64,000 bases of DNA from Hymenobacter translucens (GCF_020685205.1 NZ_JAJERB010000002.1:1-64000), one strand, 5' to 3'; positions 9,116-17,894 are shown, counted from the first letter of the stretch. Notes: a model not told the origin generated them from the sequence alone. Translations and numbers: made by a program.

Positions 9116-9763
9116 ATGAAAACCGCTTTCCATTCCCTCATTGCTCCCGTGCTGCTGGTTGGTGCCCTGCTCGTTACCGCCTGCGACAGCACACCCCGCA
9201 GCCGTCAGGCCAAGGCCGAAGAAGAGCTGGATCAGCTTAACGCGGCCATGAACCGCGCCTTTGACAAAGCCGATACGGTTGCCCGCGAAAAGCTGCCGGT
9301 CATCAAGGAAGACCTCAAGCGCCAGGCCGCCCGGCTTGATACGAAGCTCGACAGCCTTTCGGTAGAGTCGCGGGCGCGGCTGTCGGTGCTGAAGCGCCGC
9401 CTGGCCCGCTACGACTCCGTGAACCGCGAACGGGCCAGCCAGCCGATGAGTGCCGGGTCGGAAAGCGCCTTCCGCCAGGAGCTGCTGGGTACTTACGCCG
9501 ACGTGAACACGCTGACGGCCCTGAACGTGAATTCCGCCTACACCCAGTTTATGCGCCAGGTCCGGGCCAGGCGCACTACCTGGACCCAGCGCGACTGGGA
9601 CTACGCCGGCCAGGTGTACCGCGACCTGAACGCCCGCTACCGCACCGTCCGCCTCGACGTGCGCGCCACCGATGAAGTTCATATCAAAGCACTGCAGGCC
9701 GAGTTCCTGGCTTTGGAGAATGGCCGCGACGTAAAGGATTTACGCGAAGCCCTGCGGAAGTAA
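9116..9763 (+). CDS. Coiled-coil lipoprotein of unknown function
   Basis: I start at the ATG at 9116, which gives a lipoprotein signal peptide ending VTAC with C23 as the lipid-bearing residue. An upstream in-frame start at 9077 would bury it. The mature part (about 190 residues) is charged and almost wholly helical, with heptad-like spacing across 40-110 (EEELDQLNAAMNRAFDKAD onward), then a second helical region with WTQRDWDYAGQVYRDLNARY near 155-174. No enzyme motif is visible. The gene lies 54 bases after the TonB-domain gene and 66 bases before a cell-wall amidase, so a periplasmic structural or scaffolding role is possible but unproven. Confidence 0.75.
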   Translation: MKTAFHSLIAPVLLVGALLVTACDSTPRSRQAKAEEELDQLNAAMNRAFDKADTVAREKLPVIKEDLKRQAARLDTKLDSLSVESRARLSVLKRRLARYDSVNRERASQPMSAGSESAFRQELLGTYADVNTLTALNVNSAYTQFMRQVRARRTTWTQRDWDYAGQVYRDLNARYRTVRLDVRATDEVHIKALQAEFLALENGRDVKDLREALRK

Positions 9764-9829
9764 GGAGGAAAAACCGGCAACTTTAGGGGCGCGGCCGACT
9801 GCTGCGCCCTTTTCGTTTTCTGCCCGCTG

Positions 9830-11359
9830 ATGAATCCTGTTTTCCGGCTCCTGCTGCCGCTCGTTCCCCTGCTCACTCTTTTCTCCCGCGCCACCGCCCA
9901 GAGCGTGCCGCCGAGGAGTGCCCCGCTGATTGAAAGTGTGGAAACCGTGCCCGCCGCCAGCCAGTGGCTGCAGCCCGGCGACCGGCTCCAGGTGCGCCTG
10001 AAAGGCCGGCCCGGCAGCCGGGTCACGTTCCTGAACGGGCAGCCCCTTACCGAGCTGCCCGCCACCGCCAAGGGCGTTCGGGGTGTGTACCAGGGCACCT
10101 ACGTGGTGCGGCCCGGCGACACCCTGCAGGACCGCACCCTGCAGTTTCAGCTCGTGACTTCCGACAGCTCCCGGGCCACGGCCCACACCCTGAGCCGGAT
10201 ACGGTTTCTGAACCCCAACGAACCCCAGCTGGCGGTTACCCGGGGCGCCCTGGCTTACCTGAACTACGGCCTGGGCGAAGACCGCCTCGGCGGAGCCAAA
10301 CTAGGCTACCTCGACTCCCTGGTGGTGCTGCACGTGACCGGCAAAGTCGGCGACCAGTACCGGGTGCGGCTGGCCGAGGGGCAGCAGGCCTGGGTGCCGC
10401 TCGAAGTGGTGCGCCTGCTGCCGCGCGGGGGCTTTGTCCCGACTTCCCTGACCAGCTCCTGGAGCGTATCCGGCGACTCGCTCTACGACTACGTGCAGGT
10501 GCCCCTGGATATGCGCCTGCCGTACCGCTCCCAGCTGCTGACCGAGCCCACCCGCCTCGTGGTCGACATTTTCGGGGCTACGTCGAACACCAACTGGATA
10601 ACCCAGCGGGACGGCCTGCGGGAGTTGGGCGACGTGCACTACGAGCAGATTCAGCCCGACGTGTTTCGGATGGTGCTCAACCTGAAGCACGAGCAGTCCT
10701 GGGGCTATTCCATCGGCTACCGGCGCAACACGCTGGTAGTCCGCGTGAAGCGCCCCCCGGCCAGGCTTCGGCTGAAGGGCCTGACCGTGGCCGTGGACGC
10801 CGGGCACGGCGGCGACAACCACGGGGCGGTCGGCGCCTCCGGGGTCAAGGAAAAGGACCTGACTTTGGCCATTGCCCTGAAGCTGCGCCGGGAGCTGGAA
10901 GAGCAGGGGGCCCGGGTGCTGATGACCCGCGAAACCGACGTGAGCGTGGACAACGGCCGCCGGGTGCTGCTGCTGCGCAAGCTCAACCCCGACCTGCTGG
11001 TGAGCATCCACGTGAACTCCTCGGGCAGCGCTTCGGTGCAGGGCACCAGCACCTACTACCGTTACGTAGCCTTCCGCCCGCTTAGTGTAGCCCTGTATGA
11101 GCAGATGCGCCAGACCGGCCTGAAAGGGTTCGGCAACGTGGGCTCCTTCAACTTCGGCCTTAACGGCCCCACTGAGTTTCCGAATGCCCTGGTGGAAACG
11201 GCTTTTGTATCCAACTCCGAAGACGAGAAGCGGCTCGCCGACCCGGCTTTTCAGCAGCAGATGGCCGAGCGGATAACTCGCGGACTAGCTGACTTTCTGA
11301 AGGGCACCCGTGCCAAAGGGCCCAAAGGCTGGCTGCTGGGCCGGCCGGCGGAGCAGTAA
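9830..11359 (+). CDS. N-acetylmuramoyl-L-alanine amidase (Amidase_3)
   Basis: Periplasmic zinc hydrolase that cuts the bond between N-acetylmuramic acid and the peptide stem of peptidoglycan, usually during cell separation. The 509-residue protein has a signal peptide (about 1-23), an SH3-like region near 130-195, an AMIN-like beta domain near 205-305, and the catalytic domain from about 315 to 490. The zinc-site residues are visible as H326 in VDAGHGGDNHGAVG, E341 in GVKEKDLTLAIAL and H394 in VSIHVNSSGS, with the late Glu in NALVETAFVSN. The order AMIN then Amidase_3 resembles AmiC-type enzymes. It lies in a same-strand run with two exported proteins. Confidence 0.93.
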   Translation: MNPVFRLLLPLVPLLTLFSRATAQSVPPRSAPLIESVETVPAASQWLQPGDRLQVRLKGRPGSRVTFLNGQPLTELPATAKGVRGVYQGTYVVRPGDTLQDRTLQFQLVTSDSSRATAHTLSRIRFLNPNEPQLAVTRGALAYLNYGLGEDRLGGAKLGYLDSLVVLHVTGKVGDQYRVRLAEGQQAWVPLEVVRLLPRGGFVPTSLTSSWSVSGDSLYDYVQVPLDMRLPYRSQLLTEPTRLVVDIFGATSNTNWITQRDGLRELGDVHYEQIQPDVFRMVLNLKHEQSWGYSIGYRRNTLVVRVKRPPARLRLKGLTVAVDAGHGGDNHGAVGASGVKEKDLTLAIALKLRRELEEQGARVLMTRETDVSVDNGRRVLLLRKLNPDLLVSIHVNSSGSASVQGTSTYYRYVAFRPLSVALYEQMRQTGLKGFGNVGSFNFGLNGPTEFPNALVETAFVSNSEDEKRLADPAFQQQMAERITRGLADFLKGTRAKGPKGWLLGRPAEQ

Positions 11360-11479
11360 GCCTGCCGGGCTTAGAGCAATCAACCTAAAAAAGGTCCTTA
11401 TTCCGAATCCGGCGGGAAATCTAAGTTCTGAGTTCTATGTTCTAAGCCCTGTAACTCCCGGCTTCCAGCTCCTTCCACC

Positions 11480-11905
11480 ATGTCTTCTGTTCCGCCCACC
11501 GACGCCATCGTGGTGGTTGATTCTTTTGCCAACTACGTAGCGGCCCACCTGGCCAAGAGCCGCCTGGACGCGGAGAATATTCCGTGCTTTTTGACCGGGG
11601 AGAACCGGCCCTACGGCCCCATTACCGGGGGCATCCGGCTGCACGTGCGCCAGCCCGACCTCAGCCGGGCCCAGGAAGTGCTTCGCTACCAGACCGTGCC
11701 GATGGCCGTCTCCGGCCCGGATGACGCCCCGGACCGGCGTCAATGCCCGCGCTGTGGCTCGGCCGACGTGTCGCAGGGGCCCGACGAAACCGAGACGCAC
11801 TTCCTGCCCCGGCTGCTGAACCTGCTGTTTCTACGGCCCCTGCGCCCCTACCACTGCTTTCACTGCGGCCACGATTTCCGGGAAGACGAAAGCAAAGAAG
11901 GCTAG
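11480..11905 (+). CDS. DUF2007 protein with C-terminal zinc ribbon
   Basis: Protein of 141 residues without a signal peptide. Residues 10-72 match the DUF2007 'putative signal transducing protein' family: VVVDSFANYVAAHLAKSRL, then IPCFLTGEN, then GGIRLHVRQPDLSRAQEVL. Residues 89-133 hold two Cys pairs (CPRCGSADV and CFHCGHDF) separated by a hydrophobic stretch, which would make a zinc ribbon. The family is thought to act in regulation, but no partner is established. The stop codon is only 16 bases from the convergent moeA stop, with no room for a separate terminator. Confidence 0.83.
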   Translation: MSSVPPTDAIVVVDSFANYVAAHLAKSRLDAENIPCFLTGENRPYGPITGGIRLHVRQPDLSRAQEVLRYQTVPMAVSGPDDAPDRRQCPRCGSADVSQGPDETETHFLPRLLNLLFLRPLRPYHCFHCGHDFREDESKEG

Positions 11906-11921
11906 GACCGGTAAATCTGCG

Positions 11922-13142
11922 CTACTGGCGGAACCGAAGTAAAGGCAAAGGCTCCCCGACGGCAAATTCGGTCTGTGCGGCCGGCAGCTCCAGGAACCCG
12001 TCGCAGGAAAGCAGGCCGGCCAGGTCGCCGGAGCCCCCGGCTCGCTGAGGATAAGCCAGCAGCCGGCCATCCGGGGCCGATTCCAGCTTCACAGGCAGAA
12101 AGTGCGTCAGTGCCGGCCGAAACGTGACGGCCGTCGCCAGGGCTGCCCACTGCGGAGCCCCGGCCAGACTCTCTGACACCTGGCAGGCCCGCAGCCAGGG
12201 CCGCACGTAGCGGTAGTAGTTCACGAAGGTGGAAACCGGGTTGCCCGGCAACGCGAACACGGTGGCGCCGCCGGCTTTCTGCCCAAACCAGAACGGCTTG
12301 CCCGGGCGCTGACTTACCTCGTGGAAAATCTGTTCGGCGCCCAGCTCCTGCAAAATGGCAGGCAGGAAGTCGGCCTGCCCTTTGGAAACGGCCCCGCTGA
12401 GCAGCACGGCATCAAAGCCGGTCAGCAAGGCCGGCAGGCCCGCGCGCAATGCGGCCGGGTCGTCGTTGAAATGAAATAGCTCTACCCGGGCGTCTTCTTC
12501 GAGCAGGGCCGCCCGCAGCATATAGGCGTTGGAACGCCGGATCTGGTGCGGCAGGGGAGTTTGGCCTATTTCCACCAGCTCGTCGCCGGTACTTACCACC
12601 GCTACCTGCGGTGTCCGCGTTACGACTACCCTGGCGGCCCCGACGGTGGCGGCCACGGCAATTTCAGCGGGCCCGAGCCGGGTTCCGGCGGGCAGCAGTA
12701 GCTCGCCCTGCTGGCGGTCCGCCGCCCGCGGGTGAACGTTGTGGCCCGCAGCGGGCGGCAGAACGAGTACCGTGGCTGTGACGCGCCCGTCGAGTCCGGG
12801 TTCGATCTGCAGGTCTTCGTACCGCACCACGGCATCGGTGCCGGAGGGCAGGGCGGCGCCGGTCATGATTTCCACGGCTGTGCGAAGGTCTTCCAACGGC
12901 TCCGGAGGAGCGCCGGCCAGCTGGGTCCGCGCAATCGGGAAGACGGCCTGGCCGGCGGCTACGGCCGAAAAGGCCAGGGCAATGCCATCCATGGCCACCC
13001 GGTCGAAGGGCGGGAAGTCACGGTCGGCTACCAGATTTTCGCGCAGCACCCGCCCCCTGGCTTCCAGCAGCGGAATGTGCTCCACGGGCAGGGGGCGGAC
13101 GGAGGCCAGGACCAGCCGGGTAGCTTCTTCAACGGAAATCAT
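11922..13142 (-). CDS. moeA: Molybdopterin molybdenumtransferase
   Basis: Inserts molybdate into adenylylated molybdopterin, the last step to the basic molybdenum cofactor. The 406 residues show FDRVAMDGIAL (about 50), MTGAALPSGTDAVVRYEDLQ (about 91-110), VSTGDELVEIGQTPLPHQIR (about 184-203), LSGAVSKGQADFLPAIL (about 248) and ALPGNPVSTFVNYYRY (about 297). The usual SGGVS is SGAVS here, a mild change. The ATG at 13142 is preferred over a TTG 12 bases upstream. It is divergent from moaC across 120 bases, so the pair could share control. No separate mogA/moaB adenylyltransferase is seen in the window. Confidence 0.95.
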   Translation of the reverse strand: MISVEEATRLVLASVRPLPVEHIPLLEARGRVLRENLVADRDFPPFDRVAMDGIALAFSAVAAGQAVFPIARTQLAGAPPEPLEDLRTAVEIMTGAALPSGTDAVVRYEDLQIEPGLDGRVTATVLVLPPAAGHNVHPRAADRQQGELLLPAGTRLGPAEIAVAATVGAARVVVTRTPQVAVVSTGDELVEIGQTPLPHQIRRSNAYMLRAALLEEDARVELFHFNDDPAALRAGLPALLTGFDAVLLSGAVSKGQADFLPAILQELGAEQIFHEVSQRPGKPFWFGQKAGGATVFALPGNPVSTFVNYYRYVRPWLRACQVSESLAGAPQWAALATAVTFRPALTHFLPVKLESAPDGRLLAYPQRAGGSGDLAGLLSCDGFLELPAAQTEFAVGEPLPLLRFRQ

Positions 13143-13262
13143 AGGCGAAATCAAACAAGCAGCAGGAAAATCGGCTTTACCTTGCCGGCCCCGGCTGCAT
13201 GGCCGAAGGTACTGGCTGAACGGCGTACGCCGGGCCTTTTTCCATTACGTATCCCGACCCGT

Positions 13263-13748
13263 ATGTCAACTTCTCCTTTCACTCACCTGAATGCCGCCGG
13301 TCAGCCCGCCATGGTGGACGTGGGCGGCAAGCAGCCCACCCGCCGCGTGGCCCGTGCCCGCAGCCGCGTGGTACTGGGCGCCGAGATAGTCGGGCTGGTG
13401 CAGGCCGGCGACCTGCCTACCCGTAAAGGCCCGGTGTTCCAGACCGCCATTCTGGCCGGCATCATGGCCGCCAAGAAAACTGCCGATTTGATTCCGCTCT
13501 GTCACCCCCTGGGCCTCGACGACTGCCAGGTCAGCATCAGCGTTATCAGCGCCGATACCATCGAAATCGTGTGCACGGCTACTGTGACGGGCAAAACCGG
13601 GGTGGAGATGGAAGCCCTGACCGGGGCATCGGTAGCAGCCCTGACGGTGTACGACATGTGCAAGGCCCTCTCCCACGACATCGTAATCAGTGAGACGCGT
13701 CTGCTGGACAAGACCGGGGGCAAAAGCGACTTTCATCATGCCGACTAA
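13263..13748 (+). CDS. moaC: Cyclic pyranopterin monophosphate synthase
   Basis: Acts after MoaA to make cyclic pyranopterin monophosphate from the GTP-derived intermediate. The 161-residue protein is complete and strongly conserved: MVDVGGKQPTRRVARA (about 17-32), KKTADLIPLCHPLGLDDCQV (about 70-89) and the C-terminal GVEMEALTGASVAALTVYDM (about 115-134). The ATG at 13263 fits the family start, and a long in-frame upstream extension overlaps moeA on the other strand and is rejected. Its last 11 bases overlap the start of the MobA fusion gene, which implies translational coupling. Confidence 0.97.
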   Translation: MSTSPFTHLNAAGQPAMVDVGGKQPTRRVARARSRVVLGAEIVGLVQAGDLPTRKGPVFQTAILAGIMAAKKTADLIPLCHPLGLDDCQVSISVISADTIEIVCTATVTGKTGVEMEALTGASVAALTVYDMCKALSHDIVISETRLLDKTGGKSDFHHAD

Positions 13749-14919
13749 CGACCACCAGCCCTACCGCAAGCATGCCGCCTTGGCCCGCCCCACCGTAGGC
13801 GAGTTTGGCCGGCAGGAGCTGGCTATCCTGGGGGCGCCTTGCGGTAAAATCAAAGAACTAACCGCCCGTCTGCTGCCTTTGCTTAGCCCGGCCTTGCGCG
13901 TGGCTTACGTGGACGCCGACCACGCCGCCGGCGACGATGCTGCCGAAGGTGGTGCCGGGGGAGCCAGCCCGATCCTGCTGGCCGGGGCCAGCGCCGAAGT
14001 CACCGACAAGATTACGTTTCGCCGCCTCGACCAGCGCCGGGAGCTGGACGCGTTTGCCCAGCGGGAGCTGCTTACCCACGAAAGCCTGGTGCTCGTGAAC
14101 GGCAACCACTTCCGGGCCCGGCAGCAGGTCATCATCCTCGACCCGGCCAAGCCCCTGGACCGCAAGCTCGACCGCCTCACCGACGTGCAGCTGATTTTGC
14201 TGCCGGAGGGCGTCACGGAGGCTCCCGGGTATCTGCAAGATCATTTCGCCGGCCGCACCATCCCGCTGCTGCCCTTGGCTGATACCAGCGCCATTGCCGG
14301 CTTTATCCGGCAGTGGTGGCTGGCCGCGCTGCCGCCGTTGCGCGGCCTGGTACTGGCCGGGGGGCAGAGCCAGCGGATGCAGACCGACAAAGGCCGCCTG
14401 CGCTACCACGGCGCTGAGCAGCGCGAGCACGCCGCTGCCCTGCTGGCCCGGGTGTGCACCGACGTACACGTCTCCTGCCGCCCCGACCAGGTTGCTGATC
14501 TGCCCGCGGGCCTGCTGCCCCTGCCCGACCGGTTTCTGGGCCTGGGCCCGGTGGGCGGCATCCTCAGCGCCCTGCAAACCGATCCGGACGCGGCGTGGCT
14601 GGTGGTGGCCTGCGACCTGCCGTTTCTGTCGGCAGCTACGCTGCAGCACCTGGTGGCGCACCGCAACGGGTCTAAAGTGGCCACGGCCTTTCAAAGCCCT
14701 GACAACGGGTTTCCCGAGCCCCTGATTACCATCTGGGAGCCCCAGAGCTACGGCGTGCTGCTGCGCTTCCTGGCTTTGGGCTACTCCTGTCCCCGCAAAG
14801 CCCTTATCAATTCCGACATCGAGCTGCTCCCAGCCCCCGACCCGCGGGAGCTGCGCAACATCAACACCCCGGAGGAAGCGGCCCAGGCCCGGCAGGAGCT
14901 GGGTAGTTCGGAGATTTAG
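13738..14919 (+). CDS. mobA: MobB-like/MobA fusion, molybdenum cofactor guanylyltransferase
   Basis: The C-terminal half (about 200-393) is MobA, which adds GMP from GTP to the molybdenum cofactor. It has LAGGQSQRMQTDKGRLRYHG (206-225), PDRFLGLGPVGGILSAL (about 262-278) and VVACDLPFLSA (about 287-297). The N-terminal half (about 26-190) resembles the MobB GTP-binding partner, but its P-loop reads LGAPCGKIKEL, one residue shorter than GxxxxGK[ST] and lacking the Ser/Thr, so nucleotide binding there may be lost or altered. The ATG at 13738 overlaps the moaC stop by 11 bases. A guanylyltransferase fits the bis-MGD-type enzyme at 25012. The MobA role is firm and the N-terminal role is inferred. 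Confidence 0.88.
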   Translation: MPTNDHQPYRKHAALARPTVGEFGRQELAILGAPCGKIKELTARLLPLLSPALRVAYVDADHAAGDDAAEGGAGGASPILLAGASAEVTDKITFRRLDQRRELDAFAQRELLTHESLVLVNGNHFRARQQVIILDPAKPLDRKLDRLTDVQLILLPEGVTEAPGYLQDHFAGRTIPLLPLADTSAIAGFIRQWWLAALPPLRGLVLAGGQSQRMQTDKGRLRYHGAEQREHAAALLARVCTDVHVSCRPDQVADLPAGLLPLPDRFLGLGPVGGILSALQTDPDAAWLVVACDLPFLSAATLQHLVAHRNGSKVATAFQSPDNGFPEPLITIWEPQSYGVLLRFLALGYSCPRKALINSDIELLPAPDPRELRNINTPEEAAQARQELGSSEI

Positions 14920-14967
14920 AGCAGCCCCTTCGTCTATAGTGCATTATCCCTAAATCTCTCCTCCTGC

Positions 14968-15384
14968 TCAGGGATGGGCCGCTACCCAAACCGAGCCGTC
15001 CTCGTACTCTTCTTTTTTCCAGATGGGCACCACCTGCTTGATGGTGTCGATGATGAACTGGCAGGCGGCAAACGACTCGGCCCGGTGGGGCGTGCTCACG
15101 GCTACAACCACGGCCACGTCGCCGATTTCCAGCCGGCCTTTGCGGTGGGTGATGGCCACCTGCCGCAGCATAGGCCACTTTTCCCGGGCCAGCTCGGCCA
15201 CGCGCCGCATCTGGTGCAACGCCATCTTGTCGTAAGCCTCGTAATCGAGTCGCACCACCTTTTTGCCCGTCGACTGGTTGCGCACGGTGCCGATAAAGGT
15301 GTTGACCGCGCCGGCGCCGTCGTCCTGCACCGCGGCCAGGGCGGCGGCCACGTCAATAGGCTGGTCGGTAAGTTCTATCTGCAT
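14968..15384 (-). CDS. moaE: Molybdopterin synthase catalytic subunit
   Basis: Large subunit of molybdopterin synthase, which transfers two sulfurs from thiocarboxylated MoaD to precursor Z. The 138-residue protein has the GTVRNQSTGKKVVRLDYEAY motif (32-51) and the active-site lysines in PIWKKEEYEDG (K123/K124). I start at the ATG at 15384. The longer in-frame ORF runs into a repeat element and is not plausible. MoaD lies upstream on the same strand, but the two are separated by 123 bases containing a palindromic repeat, unlike the tight moaD-moaE spacing usual elsewhere. Confidence 0.95.
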   Translation of the reverse strand: MQIELTDQPIDVAAALAAVQDDGAGAVNTFIGTVRNQSTGKKVVRLDYEAYDKMALHQMRRVAELAREKWPMLRQVAITHRKGRLEIGDVAVVVAVSTPHRAESFAACQFIIDTIKQVVPIWKKEEYEDGSVWVAAHP

Positions 15385-15402
15385 TCGAGCTGTAGTATTT
15401 AC

Positions 15403-15484
15403 GTCTGTCGTTCCACCCTGATAAGGTCCTTCACTACGTCGACCTTCGGTTCGCTCGGCGGACGCCAGATCAAGGATGACAGAC
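15403..15484. repeat. Palindromic intergenic element between moaD and moaE
   Basis: GTCTGTCGTTCC at 15403-15414 faces GGATGACAGAC at 15474-15484 as imperfect inverted ends of an 82-base element. Inside it, the minus strand carries CCGAGCGAA (15451-15459), a core shared with the elements at 16913 and 24476. It is non-coding and splits what would otherwise be a compact gene pair. Confidence 0.6.
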
Positions 15485-15507
15485 ACGGTGGCTTGCTTAT
15501 CAATTTT

Positions 15508-15750
15508 TTACCCTCCGCTCACCGGCGGAATCAGGGCAATTTCGTCGTGGGGGCGCAGGAGCTGGTCGGGGGCCGCGTACTCGCTGTTGACGGCCACGGC
15601 GAGGCTGGTCAGCTCCGCGAAGCGCGGATATTGCCGGGCCAGCTCGGTCTGCAGCTCGGCCACGGTGGCGTTTTCGGCAGTGGAGACTTCCAGCTCCGGG
15701 CTACCCACGATTTCCTTGGTAATGCCAAAAAGGGAGATTTTCAGTTTCAT
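15508..15750 (-). CDS. moaD: Molybdopterin synthase sulfur carrier subunit
   Basis: Ubiquitin-like small subunit of molybdopterin synthase. Its C-terminal glycine is turned into a thiocarboxylate that donates sulfur to MoaE. The 80-residue protein starts MKLKISLFGITKEIVG at the ATG at 15750 and ends IALIPPVSGG with the required Gly-Gly. Length and termini match the family. The longer in-frame ORF upstream overlaps moaA in antisense and is rejected. It is divergent from moaA across 127 bases, and the moaE gene lies downstream beyond a repeat. Confidence 0.94.
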   Translation of the reverse strand: MKLKISLFGITKEIVGSPELEVSTAENATVAELQTELARQYPRFAELTSLAVAVNSEYAAPDQLLRPHDEIALIPPVSGG

Positions 15751-15877
15751 TTGTTTAGGCCAGGTGCTTGCATGCGAAAGTAGGCAGTACGGGGCGAAAG
15801 CCCGACCGAACGTTTTTTGCCCGTACCTCGTCCTGTTTCCGCCGGCCCGCTTACCGGTTTTGCCGTTCCTTTGCAGT

Positions 15878-16882
15878 ATGCCCGTTGCTTCCCCCGTTCT
15901 GTTTGATAACCATGGCCGCCCACTGGAGTACCTGCGCCTGGCCGTCACGGACCGGTGCAACCTGCGCTGCTTTTACTGTATGCCCGCCGAGGGCATTGAG
16001 TACGTGCCCAAGCAGGAGCTGCTAAGCTACGAGGAGATGGAGCGGCTCGTAACCCTGCTGGCCGGGCTGGGCGTGCGCAAAGTGCGCCTCACCGGCGGGG
16101 AACCGTTCGTCCGCCGCGACCTGGTACCCTTTATGGAGCGCCTGGCCCGCATTCCCGGCATCGACGACCTGAGCCTCACCACCAACGGGGTACTCACCGC
16201 GCCCTACGTCCCGGCCCTGAAGCAGCTGGGGGTAAAGGCCGTCAATCTCAGCCTCGACACGCTTGACCGGACCCGGTTTGCGCGCATCACCCGCCGCGAC
16301 GAGCTGCCCCGGGTGCTCGACACGCTTTATGCCCTGCTGGAAGCCGGCATTACCGTCAAAATCAATGCGGTGGTGATGGGCGGGCAGAACATCGAGGACC
16401 TGGTGCCCCTGGCCGGTCTGACCCGGGAGTTGCCGGTCGACGTGCGCTTTATCGAGGAAATGCCCTTCAACGGCGGCAGCCACGCCCCCACCCTGCCCTG
16501 GAACCACGTCCGCATCCGGGAGCACCTGCAAGCCCACTTCCCGGGCCTGATGCCGACCGCCGCCGCCCCCGGCGACACGGCCAGCCACTATACCATCCCC
16601 GGCCACGCGGGCAGCATCGGCATCATTGCGGCTTTCTCGCGCACCTTCTGCGGTACCTGCAACCGCATCCGCCTGACGGCTGAGGGCGGCCTGAAAACCT
16701 GCCTCTACGACCAGGGAGTACTCGACGTGCGGGCCCTGCTCCGTGGCGGCGCTTCGGATGAGGTAGTAGTAGAGGCGTTGAAGTCCGCCTTCCGCCACCG
16801 GGCCGCCGACGGCTTCGAAGCCGAGCGGCAGCGCCCCGTGCATCAGCTCAGCTTTGAGTCGATGAGCACGATCGGGGGGTAA
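15878..16882 (+). CDS. moaA: GTP 3',8-cyclase (radical SAM)
   Basis: Radical SAM enzyme that starts molybdopterin synthesis by cyclising GTP. The 334-residue protein has the N-terminal 4Fe-4S motif CNLRCFYC (C27, C31, C34), the GGEP motif in VRLTGGEPFVRRDL (about 70-83), and the second cluster motif C-x2-C-x13-C (C258, C261, C275). It ends STIGG, and the Gly-Gly tail is needed for activity in characterised MoaA. The ATG at 15878 matches the family N-terminus, and upstream in-frame sequence overlaps moaD in antisense. It is divergent from moaD and followed by a palindromic repeat. Confidence 0.97.
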   Translation: MPVASPVLFDNHGRPLEYLRLAVTDRCNLRCFYCMPAEGIEYVPKQELLSYEEMERLVTLLAGLGVRKVRLTGGEPFVRRDLVPFMERLARIPGIDDLSLTTNGVLTAPYVPALKQLGVKAVNLSLDTLDRTRFARITRRDELPRVLDTLYALLEAGITVKINAVVMGGQNIEDLVPLAGLTRELPVDVRFIEEMPFNGGSHAPTLPWNHVRIREHLQAHFPGLMPTAAAPGDTASHYTIPGHAGSIGIIAAFSRTFCGTCNRIRLTAEGGLKTCLYDQGVLDVRALLRGGASDEVVVEALKSAFRHRAADGFEAERQRPVHQLSFESMSTIGG

Positions 16883-16912
16883 TGATCTAATTGATTTCTT
16901 AATATTCAGAAC

Positions 16913-17007
16913 GCATTCCGAGCGAAGCCGAGGAATCTCGCGTGCTGACGCAGGAGTTGTTAATCCAACATCAGCACGCAAGATGCTTCGCTGGCGCTCT
17001 GCATGAC
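16913..17007. repeat. Palindromic intergenic repeat, copy after moaA
   Basis: The left arm at 16913-16948 and right arm at 16971-17007 form an imperfect inverted repeat whose inner ends are perfect over nine bases (GCGTGCTGA). The outer left arm, 26 bases from 16914 to 16939, matches the reverse complement of the right arm of the element at 24476-24570 at 25 of 26 positions. It starts about 30 bases after the moaA stop and could also work as a terminator or transcript-end hairpin. Confidence 0.75.
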
Positions 17008-17045
17008 CGCCTTTTTAATCATTACTTGCTAACTGTTAGAAAGTT

Positions 17046-17849
17046 ATGAAGCTTATCCTCGCGCTACTCGGCATTGCGGCCCTGCTGTATGCGGGCATCT
17101 GCGTGCTGCTGTTCTTTAAGCAGGAGCACCTGCTGTTCTTTCCCTCCCGCCTGCCGGCTACCCACCGCTTCAGCTTCCCCGGGCAGTTTGAGGAGCGGTG
17201 GATTCTCATGGCCGATGCTACCCGCCTGCACGGCCTGCTTTTTCATGCCGATGCCCCGGCCAAAGGCCTGATCTTCTACCTTCACGGCAACGCCGGTGCT
17301 CTCGACTCCTGGGGCGACGTGGCCCCGACCTACACCCGTCTCGGCTACGACGTGTTCGTGCTCGACTACCGCGGCTACGGCAAAAGCCAGGGGCAAATCA
17401 GCAGCGAACAACAGTTTCTGGCCGACGCCGAAACCGCCTATCAGCAGCTGCTGCCTGAGTACCCTGAGGCTCGTACTGTCCTGCTCGGCTACTCCCTGGG
17501 AACCGGGGCCGCCGCGTGGCTGGCTTCCCGCCACCACCCACGCCGGCTGGTTCTGCAGGCACCCTACCCGAGCATGACGGCAATGGCCCGGCAGCACTAC
17601 TCCTGGATTCCCGGCTTTATCGTGCGCTACCCGCTGGCTACCGATAAGGTCTTGGCCCGGGTGGCGGCGCCCATCACCATCTTCCACGGCGACCAGGACG
17701 AGGTCATCAGCTACCAGGGCTCCTTACAGCTGAAGAAGCTTCTCAAGCCTGGCGACGAGTACATCACCCTGCCCGGGGCCGGCCACAACGGCATGACGGA
17801 AAACCCGCTCTACCAGCAGCATATCCGACGGGTACTGGGTTTACAGTAG
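17046..17849 (+). CDS. Membrane-anchored alpha/beta hydrolase
   Basis: Serine hydrolase of 267 residues with an N-terminal hydrophobic helix (about 3-25) that probably anchors it to the inner membrane. The alpha/beta-hydrolase pattern is complete: oxyanion HGNAG (80-84), nucleophile S150 in LLGYSLGTGAAAW, acid in FHGDQDEV (D216 or D218) and H247 in GAGHNGM. The form resembles the BEM46/YfhR-like family, whose natural substrates are mostly unknown. It has no obvious link to the flanking molybdenum genes and is followed by a two-way terminator shared with the convergent PID-CTERM gene. Confidence 0.88.
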   Translation: MKLILALLGIAALLYAGICVLLFFKQEHLLFFPSRLPATHRFSFPGQFEERWILMADATRLHGLLFHADAPAKGLIFYLHGNAGALDSWGDVAPTYTRLGYDVFVLDYRGYGKSQGQISSEQQFLADAETAYQQLLPEYPEARTVLLGYSLGTGAAAWLASRHHPRRLVLQAPYPSMTAMARQHYSWIPGFIVRYPLATDKVLARVAAPITIFHGDQDEVISYQGSLQLKKLLKPGDEYITLPGAGHNGMTENPLYQQHIRRVLGLQ

Positions 17850-17894
17850 GCATTGGAACACCCTGTGCCCCTGACCAGGCCAGCTATAATGCGA

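Noticed and set aside
12732..13262. Long N-terminal extension of moaC reaching into moeA.
   Set aside because: It overlaps moeA in antisense and bears no similarity to MoaC, whose start fits the ATG at 13263.
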